Of a DNA stretch of 64,000 bases, positions 53,531 through 61,054 are shown piece after piece (positions within the stretch are counted from its first letter, which is position 1; every line of letters starts with the position of its first letter). Location: positions 1 through 64,000 of the forward strand of contig NZ_BDQM01000014.1 in the NCBI RefSeq assembly GCF_002207865.1, written 5' to 3'. The notes beneath the pieces are model-generated. The model saw nothing but the letters and a program-made list of their open reading frames with translations, ran no database searches and was not told the DNA's origin. A program made the position numbers and the translations under genes. Origin of the DNA: Colwellia marinimaniae. GTDB taxonomy: Bacteria; Pseudomonadota; Gammaproteobacteria; Enterobacterales; Alteromonadaceae.

Positions 53531-53551
53531 CATGCTTAGGCTGGCTAGACT
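53524..53551 (+). promoter_or_regulatory. Candidate sigma-70 promoter for bioBFCD
   Basis: A perfect -35 TTGACA (53524-53529), a 16-nt spacer and -10 TAGACT (53546-53551). It ends 18 bases before the bioB start, so the leader would be short. Confidence 0.5.
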
Positions 53552-53569
53552 ACCCGTTAAGTTAACTAG

Positions 53570-54712
53570 ATGCAATTGAGTTCTATGTCAGATTTAAATA
53601 TGTCCGAAGCAGTATTAAAACCGCAAGTAACACCGCAAATAACACCACCCGTATCAGCACCAACACAGTCACTAAATTCAATCGTTCGTCACAATTGGAA
53701 TTTAAAAGAAGTCCAAGCATTATTTGCTATGCCTTTTAGTGACTTAATGTTTAAAGCGCAAACGATACACAGAGAAAACTTTAATCCCAATGAAGTACAA
53801 GTGAGTACTTTATTATCGATTAAAACCGGTGCTTGTCCGGAAGATTGTAAATACTGTTCTCAAAGCGCACGCAATAAAACTAACTTAGAAAAAGAAAGTT
53901 TATTAGCCGTTGATAAAGTATTAGAAGCGGCACAACGCGCTAAAGACATGGGCTCAACTCGTTTTTGCATGGGCGCTGCCTGGCGTAACCCGAAAGAACG
54001 TGACATGCCTTATGTACTTGAGATGGTTAAACGTGTTAAAGCCATTGGTATGGAAACATGCATGACTTTAGGTATGTTATCTGTTGAACAAGCAGGCCGA
54101 TTAAATGATGCCGGTTTAGATTACTATAACCATAACCTAGACACTTCACCTGAGCATTATAATCAGATAATTACCACCCGTACGTTTCAAGATAGACTTG
54201 ATACTTTAGGCAATGTCCGCAGTGCCGGTATGAAAGTTTGTAGTGGTGGCATTGTCGGTTTAGGTGAAAAAGCAACAGATCGTGCCTCTTTATTAATACA
54301 ACTCGCTAACCTAAGCCCACAACCAGAAAGTGTGCCTATTAATATGTTAGTGAAAGTTGAAGGTACACCTTTAGCCAATGTTGAAGATTTAGACAGTTTT
54401 GATTTTATTCGCTGTATTGCCGTTGCTCGTATTATGATGCCGAAAAGCCATGTACGATTATCAGCTGGGCGTACCGCTATGAATGAACAAATGCAAGCAA
54501 TGTGTTTCCTTGCCGGCGCTAACTCAATCTTTTATGGTTGTAAGTTACTGACTGCCGATAACCCTGAAACAAATCAGGATATGGCATTGTTTAAAAAGTT
54601 AGGCATCAATACCGAAACGGTGGTTGATGATAGCGCTTCAACAGAGCAGATACTTAATACCGCCATTGTTGATCAACAACATAGCGATCAGTTTTACAAC
54701 GCATCGGCATAA
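53570..54712 (+). CDS. bioB: Biotin synthase BioB
   Basis: A 380-residue radical-SAM enzyme that inserts sulfur into dethiobiotin. The radical-SAM cysteines are C89-x3-C93-x2-C96 in C-P-E-D-C-K-Y-C; cysteines for the second cluster occur in T-C-M-T-L-G and V-C-S-G-G. About 36 extra N-terminal residues, Pro/Thr/Gln-rich, precede the usual start; translation could instead begin at the Met near residue 6 or 11. It is the first gene of bioBFCD. Confidence 0.95.
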   Translation: MQLSSMSDLNMSEAVLKPQVTPQITPPVSAPTQSLNSIVRHNWNLKEVQALFAMPFSDLMFKAQTIHRENFNPNEVQVSTLLSIKTGACPEDCKYCSQSARNKTNLEKESLLAVDKVLEAAQRAKDMGSTRFCMGAAWRNPKERDMPYVLEMVKRVKAIGMETCMTLGMLSVEQAGRLNDAGLDYYNHNLDTSPEHYNQIITTRTFQDRLDTLGNVRSAGMKVCSGGIVGLGEKATDRASLLIQLANLSPQPESVPINMLVKVEGTPLANVEDLDSFDFIRCIAVARIMMPKSHVRLSAGRTAMNEQMQAMCFLAGANSIFYGCKLLTADNPETNQDMALFKKLGINTETVVDDSASTEQILNTAIVDQQHSDQFYNASA

Positions 54713-54785
54713 CAACAGTCTTTGAGCTAACGATAAACTTCGCTAGCTCATTGTTGAATTTATCCTTTCAGGAAAACATTCATTT

Positions 54786-55946
54786 ATGACCTTTGATTTT
54801 ATTCGCACCGACGTTGAAGAGCAAAAAACAAAGTTTCGCTATCGTCAATTGGTTTGCAATAGTATGGCTAGCCAAGGCAATGAAATCGTTATTAAAGGCA
54901 AGTCTTACTTAAATTTTTCTTCCAATGATTATTTAGGCCTAAACGGTCATGCGCAAATAAATAAAGCGCTACAAGAAGGCGTAGATAAGTTTGGTACTTG
55001 TGCAAGCAGCTCAAGTTTGGTCACTGGCTATCATTATGCTCATCAAGCATTAGAAGAGGATATTTGTCAGTGGTTAAATAAACCAAAGTGCTTGCTTTTT
55101 ACCAGTGGTTTTAGCGCTAACTTAGCACTATTTCATGCCTTAGGTAAAAATGAGCACAGCCACTTTTATCTGGATAAGCTAAGTCACGCGTCAATGATCG
55201 ATGGTGCTTATCAAAGCAAAGCAAAAGTAAAACGCTTTAACCATAATGATATTGACCAACTTGCTCGACTACTCACACGTACTGACCACAGTGCACTGGC
55301 TAGTAGCAATAAACTGATTGCCTCAGAAGGGGTGTTTAGTATGGATGGTTGCCAAGCGAAAGTATTGCAACTTGCTCAGCTAGCAAAATCGCACCATGCT
55401 TGGCTTTATTTAGATGATGCCCACAGTATTGGTGTCATTGGTAATAAAGGTCAGGGCAGTAATAGCTTTGCTAATATTGATATTACCATGGCCACGTTTG
55501 GCAAGGCCGTGGCAACGAGTGGCGCCTTTTTAGCCTGTGATGAAAATTTACATGAGTACTTGGTCAATTTCTCTAGGCACTACATTTACTCGACAGCAAT
55601 GTCACCCGCTATCGCTTGGGCAACAAAAAAAAGTATTGCGCTTATCCAAGCGGAGCATTGGCGTCGAGAAAAAATTAGTGAACTAAGTGCATTATTTGGT
55701 GCCTTACTGGCAGACAATATTGAGTTAGTCACCACACAATCTTCAATTCATGCCATAATAATTGGCGATGAAAAAAAAGCGCTTATGGTCAGTGAAAAAC
55801 TCAAAAGTCAGGGTATTTGGTTAACCGCAATTCGTCCACCCACGGTGGCAGTCAACAGTTCTAGGTTACGTGTTACCATTTGCGCCAATCATAATACCAA
55901 AGATATCAAGTATTTAGCAGAATGTATTAATAAGGCTATCGCTTAA
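54786..55946 (+). CDS. bioF: KAPA synthase BioF
   Basis: A 386-residue PLP enzyme that condenses pimeloyl-ACP with alanine to give 8-amino-7-oxononanoate. S-S-N-D-Y-L-G-L near residue 40, G-T-C-A-S-S-S-L-V-T-G-Y, D-D-A-H-S-I-G-V-I-G and PLP lysine Lys240 in F-G-K-A-V-A-T-S-G. CAGGAAAA lies upstream. Its last base overlaps the bioC start, so the two are translationally coupled. Confidence 0.94.
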   Translation: MTFDFIRTDVEEQKTKFRYRQLVCNSMASQGNEIVIKGKSYLNFSSNDYLGLNGHAQINKALQEGVDKFGTCASSSSLVTGYHYAHQALEEDICQWLNKPKCLLFTSGFSANLALFHALGKNEHSHFYLDKLSHASMIDGAYQSKAKVKRFNHNDIDQLARLLTRTDHSALASSNKLIASEGVFSMDGCQAKVLQLAQLAKSHHAWLYLDDAHSIGVIGNKGQGSNSFANIDITMATFGKAVATSGAFLACDENLHEYLVNFSRHYIYSTAMSPAIAWATKKSIALIQAEHWRREKISELSALFGALLADNIELVTTQSSIHAIIIGDEKKALMVSEKLKSQGIWLTAIRPPTVAVNSSRLRVTICANHNTKDIKYLAECINKAIA

Positions 55947-56743
55947 TGGTTCAAACAGAACAAACAAATGCAGACCGAGTAAAGATTGCCAAAAGTTTTG
56001 GCTCTGCCAGTAAATCCTATGATGTATCGGCAAGGTTACAACGCTTTTCCGGTAAACATCTTATGCCTTGGTTACCTAATCGCCATGATCTAACCGTGTT
56101 AGATTTAGGCTCAGGCACAGGTTTTTTTACCGACTTGTTAGCTGGGTCTTATGAGCAAGTTATTGGTTTAGACATTTCAACTAAGATGCTCAATTTTGCC
56201 AAAGAACATCGTAATAAAAAAATAATATGGCTTGAAGCTGATGCCCATGACATTCCGCTTAAAGATAATAGTATCGATTTTATTTACTCAAATTTAGTGA
56301 TTCAATGGTTCGAGCCACTCGATGAAGCCATTACGGAAATGTTAAGAGTATTAAAACCCGGCGGTTTACTTATCTTCACCACCTTAGTGGATGGCACCTT
56401 ACATGAATTAAAATCTTCTTGGCGACAAGTGGATGATGATCAACACGTCATTGATTTTAAAACCGTCACTGAGCTAAATACTTTATTCAATAATGATAAC
56501 GGTAAATTGGTCGAGCAAAAATGCCAAGATATTATTTTAGAATATCAAAATGTTATTCATTTAGCGCGTGAGTTAAAAGGTTTAGGGGCTAATCACCTGG
56601 CGCAGAAAAAAAATAGAGGTCTATCAGGTAAAGATAAGTGGTTTAAAATGACCGAGCATTATAAAGATTTTCTTGAACCCAGCGGTATTTACCCCGCCAC
56701 GTATCGTTTGTTTTCTGGTTTGGTTGTTAAGTTAAATAACTAA
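55946..56743 (+). CDS. bioC: Malonyl-ACP O-methyltransferase BioC
   Basis: A 265-residue SAM-dependent methyltransferase that caps malonyl-ACP to start pimelate synthesis. Motif I is V-L-D-L-G-S-G-T-G-F-F-T-D near residue 55; motif II/III Y-S-N-L-V-I-Q-W and L-K-P-G-G-L-L-I-F-T-T follow. The N-terminal F-G-S-A-S-K-S-Y-D is typical of BioC. It overlaps the bioF stop by one base (TAATG). BioH, the usual esterase partner, is not in this window. Confidence 0.9.
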   Translation: MVQTEQTNADRVKIAKSFGSASKSYDVSARLQRFSGKHLMPWLPNRHDLTVLDLGSGTGFFTDLLAGSYEQVIGLDISTKMLNFAKEHRNKKIIWLEADAHDIPLKDNSIDFIYSNLVIQWFEPLDEAITEMLRVLKPGGLLIFTTLVDGTLHELKSSWRQVDDDQHVIDFKTVTELNTLFNNDNGKLVEQKCQDIILEYQNVIHLARELKGLGANHLAQKKNRGLSGKDKWFKMTEHYKDFLEPSGIYPATYRLFSGLVVKLNN

Positions 56744-56789
56744 CACTAACAATAACACTAACAATAATAAGTTAAATTCTTCTACTATT

Positions 56790-56817
56790 CACCTTAGTAT
56801 TAATAAACACTAAGGTG
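56790..56817 (+). promoter_or_regulatory. Hairpin in the bioC-bioD gap
   Basis: CACCTTAGT / ACTAAGGTG (9 bp, 10-nt loop). The right arm includes AAGGTG, a ribosome-binding sequence for the 20-codon frame starting at 56823, so the hairpin would hide that site. Confidence 0.45.
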
Positions 56818-56822
56818 TTACC

Positions 56823-56885
56823 ATGAAAAAAATAATGAGCAAAATATCCGCCAAGCTATCATCTCCGTATAGAAAGCCTATTTAA
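56823..56885 (+). CDS. Possible 20-codon small ORF between bioC and bioD
   Basis: A short frame encoding M-K-K-I-M-S-K-I-S-A-K-L-S, continuing basic and Ser-rich (ending R-K-P-I). AAGGTG lies 5 bases upstream, inside a hairpin arm. It ends 9 bases before bioD. It may be a leader peptide coupling bioD translation or simply chance; nothing more supports it. Confidence 0.3.
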   Translation: MKKIMSKISAKLSSPYRKPI

Positions 56886-56894
56886 GCAATTTTT

Positions 56895-57728
56895 ATGAAA
56901 CAATTTTTTATCACCGCCACAGATACTGATGCCGGTAAAACGTTTGTCAGTTGCGCTTTAATTAAGGCCTTCACTCAGCCTTTAACTCACCATAACAATC
57001 ACTCCACCAATAAAACCTTAAGCGTTGCCGCCTTTAAACCCATTGCCGCCGGTTGTGAATTAGTCGATGGCCAGTTAATAAATGAAGATGCTAAGCGACT
57101 CAGTGAATTTGCTAATTGCCAGCAAAGTATTGCTGATATCAATCCAATTGCCTTTGAGCAAGCGATTGCGCCACACATAGCGGCAAAAATACAAAACAAA
57201 CGACTTAGCGTTGCACAAATAAATGATCATTATCAACAAGTAAAATCACTTAATGCCGATGTTATTTTAGTGGAAGGGGCGGGCGGTTGGCGATTACCCC
57301 TTGGACCTTTACCACTTATAGCCAATTCGGTAAATGCCAATACTCACACTGAGATAAATACTGAAAGTAATGCGGATAAGATAAAACCGGCTTACCAATT
57401 TTTGTCAGACTTTGTTAAAGTGGCAGAGCTTGACGTTATTCTCATTGTTAATATGAAGTTGGGCTGTTTAAATCATGCCTTATTAACGTATGAAACGATA
57501 AAAGCAGATGGTCTACATTGTATAGCTTGGATTGCCAATTGTGCGGCAAGTGAGCCAATGAATAATTTGTCAGAAAATATCAGCGAGCTAGAACAATTAT
57601 TACCTATGCCAAAAATTGCCCAGTTTGATTTCTATAGCGATCTTGATAGCCAAGGTAAAGCAATCACTTTTCATGATAAAATTCACCTTGCGGCTCAGAA
57701 AATTAATTTAGCACCCTTAGTAACATAA
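56895..57728 (+). CDS. bioD: Dethiobiotin synthetase BioD
   Basis: A 277-residue ATP-dependent carboxylase-type ligase that closes the ureido ring of dethiobiotin. P-loop T-D-T-D-A-G-K-T with Lys15, K-P-I-A-A-G near residue 50, and V-E-G-A-G-G-W-R-L-P-L. It is longer than the usual 220-230 residues because of two Asn/Thr/His-rich insertions (about residues 34-43 and 142-165). It is the last gene of the bio cluster, ending 24 bases from the convergent hicB-like gene. Confidence 0.92.
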   Translation: MKQFFITATDTDAGKTFVSCALIKAFTQPLTHHNNHSTNKTLSVAAFKPIAAGCELVDGQLINEDAKRLSEFANCQQSIADINPIAFEQAIAPHIAAKIQNKRLSVAQINDHYQQVKSLNADVILVEGAGGWRLPLGPLPLIANSVNANTHTEINTESNADKIKPAYQFLSDFVKVAELDVILIVNMKLGCLNHALLTYETIKADGLHCIAWIANCAASEPMNNLSENISELEQLLPMPKIAQFDFYSDLDSQGKAITFHDKIHLAAQKINLAPLVT

Positions 57729-57752
57729 ATTTTTGCTTACTGATTGGCAGAA

Positions 57753-58175
57753 CTATTTTTGTAATTCAGCAAAGCAAGCACTGGCAATAAATCCTGAGCG
57801 AGTTTTGTAATCCGATGACTTACTTACTTTGTCATCTATTTGAGCAATAAGTAATTCAGGTAGGGTAACATTTATTTTATGGCTCTTACCAAGGTAGGGG
57901 GTAATATCAATACTGACTATCGCCCAAAAAGCGTGGGCAAAAGTATGTGGATTTGCTAGAATATGGTTTTTTCTATGTTGCTCTAAGCCTTGTGCATTTG
58001 GGATCTTTTCCCCGTATTCCGCCAAAATAGCCAGATGTGATTGTATTGCTTTTGTCACTTCTTCCATGCCTAAATCAATGGTCTTCTCGGTAATTTGACA
58101 GCCAGGAAGATCAGGTACTGACACCTGATAATCTGTGCTTTTTTCAGCTTGAGTAAACACCACAGCATACTTCAT
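57753..58175 (-). CDS. HicB-family antitoxin-like protein, without a visible HicA
   Basis: A 140-residue HicB-type protein. The N-terminal half is the partial RNase-H-like fold (Y-Q-V-S-V-P-D-L-P-G-C-Q-I-T-E-K-T-I-D-L-G), and the C-terminal half is a ribbon-helix-helix-like DNA-binding part (I-N-V-T-L-P-E-L-L-I-A-Q-I-D-D-K-V). HicB normally neutralises HicA, a small mRNA interferase encoded next to it. No 50-70-codon hicA-like frame was found on either side. The ATG at 58175 follows GGGAG; the longer frame to 58214 is not supported. Confidence 0.8.
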   Translation of the reverse strand: MKYAVVFTQAEKSTDYQVSVPDLPGCQITEKTIDLGMEEVTKAIQSHLAILAEYGEKIPNAQGLEQHRKNHILANPHTFAHAFWAIVSIDITPYLGKSHKINVTLPELLIAQIDDKVSKSSDYKTRSGFIASACFAELQK

Positions 58176-58214
58176 TTTGAACTCCCAACAACAGTAAAAA
58201 AATCCATTAATCAT

Positions 58215-58767
58215 AGTAACTCTGATAACTCATACTTGCAATAGGTTGATAACCCCTCTAACCCCACCAAACCCATACAAACAACCCCAGTAACCCTATG
58301 TAGTAATAATATCGACAACCCTGATAACCCCGTAACCTTTCTGTAGGTGAATGTTTACTATGATTAGCGCTACTTAATAATCAGAGCATAAATTAATTAT
58401 CGGTAAGTTAGTTTATTTTGATAAGAGATTTTTTATCTGCGCTAGTTGAAAATTAGCAAGCAGGACTTAATGATTAAGCTAGGTGGCTAGAGTTATTATT
58501 TATCATGGCTCAGCAATACCTAGCTCAGCCAAAAGGATAATAAAATGCCATAGCACCGGTAATATTAGCCACTATTATTAGTCGTTATAGTAAGTAATTA
58601 AATTGCAGGTGAGCGAGATAAATGCAGGAAAACATGGTCATAAAGTTGCCCGAATAAAGACATGATGAGCTTAGTTTTATTTATTGAGGCACGAGTATTA
58701 CTGCTATTTTAGCCATATTGCGCAAATTAATGGCAATCAAGCACGATTTGCGAAACACTTCTTTACA
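58215..58767. other. Long intergenic region without a gene
   Basis: About 550 bases between the hicB start and the Fur-like site. A C-rich stretch near 58245-58340 repeats ATAACCC/TAACCCC-like units (GATAACCCC at 58248 and near 58321). No reading frame, tRNA or terminator could be supported. Confidence 0.35.
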
Positions 58768-58782
58768 TGATAATCATTCTTA
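58768..58782 (+). promoter_or_regulatory. Fur-box-like site upstream of the EAL gene
   Basis: TGATAATCATTCTTA matches the 7-1-7 Fur consensus TGATAATNATTATCA at 12 of 14 fixed positions, 65 bases before the EAL start. It suggests iron control; a single site is not proof. Confidence 0.45.
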
Positions 58783-58846
58783 TTTACAGTTATGTTTCCA
58801 TATATGTTGTAGGAATTGCTGACTAAGTAATTATCAGCTGTAGTTA

Positions 58847-59581
58847 ATGAAAGATAAGAAATTACTCAACGCAGAGTGTTTAATTGATCTCTTGGAAAAC
58901 AGGCGCTTTGGCGTTGAATACCAACCAATAATTAGTTGTAAAAACCAAGAGATTTTTGCTTATGAATCCCTCGCAAGATTCTACACTGCCAATAACGATT
59001 CAATTCGGCCTGACCTTGTTTTCGAATCGCTGCACAGTAGCCCATTAAGTTTGTTTCAAATTGAATACCAACAAAAGAAATTACAATTATCTTATGCCGT
59101 CAATGGCCATGATATTTTTGTAAATTTAGATCAAGACTCTTACTTTTCCTGTGGTGTCATTGGTCAAAAAAATCCCTTTCTTAAGTTGTTTAAAGAATTC
59201 CAAAAGTCTAAGGTTGTGGTCGAGTTAATAGAAAACTCGGAACTTAATGATGCCATTATGAGTTTGGCCATGATCGATGACCTAGCTCAAAACAATATTG
59301 CTACCGCGATAGATGATGTTTGTAATCCGCAATCCATGATATCCACCTCTGTTATTCAACTGGTTGATTACATCAAACTTGATAAGTTCGTCATAAAAAA
59401 CAAAAAGAATCGTAACTTTATGTTACTGGTTAAATCGATTATCGATTACGCTCACAGTACAAATAAAAAAATAATACTAGAAGGGGTAGAGACCGCAGAG
59501 GATTTAAAGCTTGCCCAACAGCTTAACTGTGATTTTGTCCAGGGCTTTTATTACCGTCATCTTTTTAAGAAGGTAGGTTAA
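58847..59581 (+). CDS. EAL-domain protein (c-di-GMP phosphodiesterase-like)
   Basis: A 244-residue protein made only of an EAL domain. The signature E-x-L is present as E-S-L in A-Y-E-S-L-A-R. Other motif positions are N-L-D-Q-D, E-L-I-E-N, A-I-D-D-V in place of the usual L-D-D-F-G-T-G, Y-I-K-L-D-K, E-G-V-E-T and Q-G-F-Y-Y. Most metal ligands remain, but the degenerate D-D-V-C-N loop (loop 6) makes activity uncertain; it could be a c-di-GMP binder. A Fur-like site upstream hints at iron-linked expression. Confidence 0.85.
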   Translation: MKDKKLLNAECLIDLLENRRFGVEYQPIISCKNQEIFAYESLARFYTANNDSIRPDLVFESLHSSPLSLFQIEYQQKKLQLSYAVNGHDIFVNLDQDSYFSCGVIGQKNPFLKLFKEFQKSKVVVELIENSELNDAIMSLAMIDDLAQNNIATAIDDVCNPQSMISTSVIQLVDYIKLDKFVIKNKKNRNFMLLVKSIIDYAHSTNKKIILEGVETAEDLKLAQQLNCDFVQGFYYRHLFKKVG

Positions 59582-59659
59582 GCTCTGTTAATCACGGTAT
59601 TAACCCCATACAATGTCAGAAAAGCTTACTTACCTTTCCCCTCAATATTGAGTACTAAT

Positions 59660-60196
59660 ATGAAAAGAAATATCAAAAAATCTATACGTTTACTTTGTAG
59701 CCTAGTGACTTTTGTCGGCTGCTCAGCTTTTGCCTCCGATCTAAAGGTTGGCGATAGCGCGCCAAACTTTAACTTACAAGCAACCACAGGTGGCTTTTAC
59801 CAACTGAGTGATTATCAAGGTAAACAAGCCGTAGTCTTGGCTTGGTATCCCATGGCAAACACACGAGGCTGTACTATTGAATGTAAATCGTTAACTGAGC
59901 AAGGCCATCTTATTCGTGAATATGATGTCAGCTATGTCATGGCAAGTGTTGACCCTATTGATGACAATCGCGCCTTTGCCGAGAAAACGGGTGCTGATTT
60001 TCCTATGCTAAGTGATCCCACTAAAGCCACCGCAAAAGCCTATCAAGTGCTAAATATGTTTAGGGTGGCTAGTCGGGTAACATTTTATATTTCTAAAGAA
60101 GGCAAGATTTTAAAAATAGATGACGATATTACCCCCAAGTCTGCCGCGCAAGATATTGCTAATAACCTAGCAGCACTAAATATAGATAAGAAGTAG
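59660..60196 (+). CDS. Exported peroxiredoxin (AhpC/TSA, Bcp-like)
   Basis: A 178-residue thiol peroxidase with a signal peptide (L-L-C-S-L-V-T-F-V-G-C-S-A-F-A), so probably periplasmic or membrane-associated. The fold begins L-K-V-G-D-S-A-P-N-F. The peroxidatic cysteine lies in T-R-G-C-T-I-E-C, where the common Pro before Gly-Cys is Arg; a second Cys four residues later could form the resolving disulfide. The conserved catalytic Arg may be in R-V-A-S-R-V-T-F-Y. ATG 59660 starts the signal peptide; the TTG at 59648 is less likely. Confidence 0.85.
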   Translation: MKRNIKKSIRLLCSLVTFVGCSAFASDLKVGDSAPNFNLQATTGGFYQLSDYQGKQAVVLAWYPMANTRGCTIECKSLTEQGHLIREYDVSYVMASVDPIDDNRAFAEKTGADFPMLSDPTKATAKAYQVLNMFRVASRVTFYISKEGKILKIDDDITPKSAAQDIANNLAALNIDKK

Positions 60197-60280
60197 CCTA
60201 TACAATCGGCCTTAGCAAGAATCTATTTAGGATGAGTTTAAAGCTTTGCTATACCAAAACTAGACTGAAGATAATACTTT

Positions 60281-60532
60281 ATGGCAAAACCCAATAAAAA
60301 AGGTCCAAGTAAAACAGTCGATATCTATTGCAAGGGCTGTAACTTTCTCCTATTCAAATATAGGAAAGCCGGTAAGGGTGCTTTACTCAAATGTTTTAAA
60401 GAACGTATCAGTAAAGATTTTACCGATATCCCTTGTACCTGCCCGCAATGCGATAAAGTATTTGCCCGAGAATGTTTAATTCGAGGCACGCCCGCTTTTA
60501 AAATGATCGGTGGTAAAGTCTGGTGTAAATAG
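60281..60532 (+). CDS. Small zinc-ribbon-like protein of unknown function
   Basis: An 83-residue basic soluble protein with two C-x-x-C-type pairs (Y-C-K-G-C and C-T-C-P-Q-C), further Cys in K-C-F-K-E and E-C-L-I-R, and a terminal W-C-K. This spacing suggests one or two structural zinc sites. G-K-G-A-L-L-K-C-F and F-K-M-I-G-G-K-V-W look conserved in type, but I cannot name a family. ATG at 60281. Confidence 0.65.
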   Translation: MAKPNKKGPSKTVDIYCKGCNFLLFKYRKAGKGALLKCFKERISKDFTDIPCTCPQCDKVFARECLIRGTPAFKMIGGKVWCK

Positions 60533-60669
60533 CTTGTTAACGTATCGTTATGGATATGCTCTATTTGGTAACTAAAAACAATTGAACACATTTTTAGCAC
60601 AACTTATAGCATTTATAGTTTTTTTGCCCGCTATGATATGCGCACATAACTTATATTAGGATTGGCTCA

Positions 60670-60885
60670 TTGGATATCGAACAAGCGAGAATAAAAGCTG
60701 TATGTAATCATATGACTACCATCAGCATTGATAATAAACCTTTTGTGCCATTAATTAAGGTCAAGCGCAGTGAGGCATTGCTTGCTGGCAATATCAGAGT
60801 GATGTTATCGAAAAGACGTTCTAACCGTATTCATTATTTTTTGCAGATGTATTCGCATAAAATCACCTTCGTTAATAAAGATTAG
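60670..60885 (+). CDS. Possible small protein of unknown function
   Basis: A 71-codon frame starting with TTG (60670), preceded by TTAGGA about 8 bases upstream. The product is basic with a possible helix-strand pattern (V-P-L-I-K-V-K-R-S-E-A-L-L-A-G-N-I-R-V). The strand-like end and K-R-R-S-N-R-I-H-Y-F might be DNA-binding, but no family is recognised. It is followed by a strong terminator at 60962. Confidence 0.5.
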   Translation: MDIEQARIKAVCNHMTTISIDNKPFVPLIKVKRSEALLAGNIRVMLSKRRSNRIHYFLQMYSHKITFVNKD

Positions 60886-60961
60886 ACTGACGAAGTTTTA
60901 TCGCAGTGTCAGAGCATTCAGCTTATATCTGCTTTGAATTGGGTAAAATGTTAGCTCTAAT

Positions 60962-60994
60962 AAAAAGCACCAGCTAAAAACTGGTGCTTTTTTT
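60962..60994. terminator. Bidirectional terminator between the small gene and a TonB receptor
   Basis: Stem AAAGCACCAG / CTGGTGCTTT (10 bp, 7-nt loop) with A- and T-tracts on both sides, between two convergent genes. Confidence 0.88.
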
Positions 60995-61054
60995 ATAAAT
61001 ACCGCCAAAAAACTTAATCGTTATTGGACTATTTATCAGCTAAAGATTACTTGA

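Noticed and set aside
57753..58846. Complete HicAB toxin-antitoxin module
   Set aside because: Only the HicB part is visible; no 50-70-codon frame with HicA features was found on either strand nearby.
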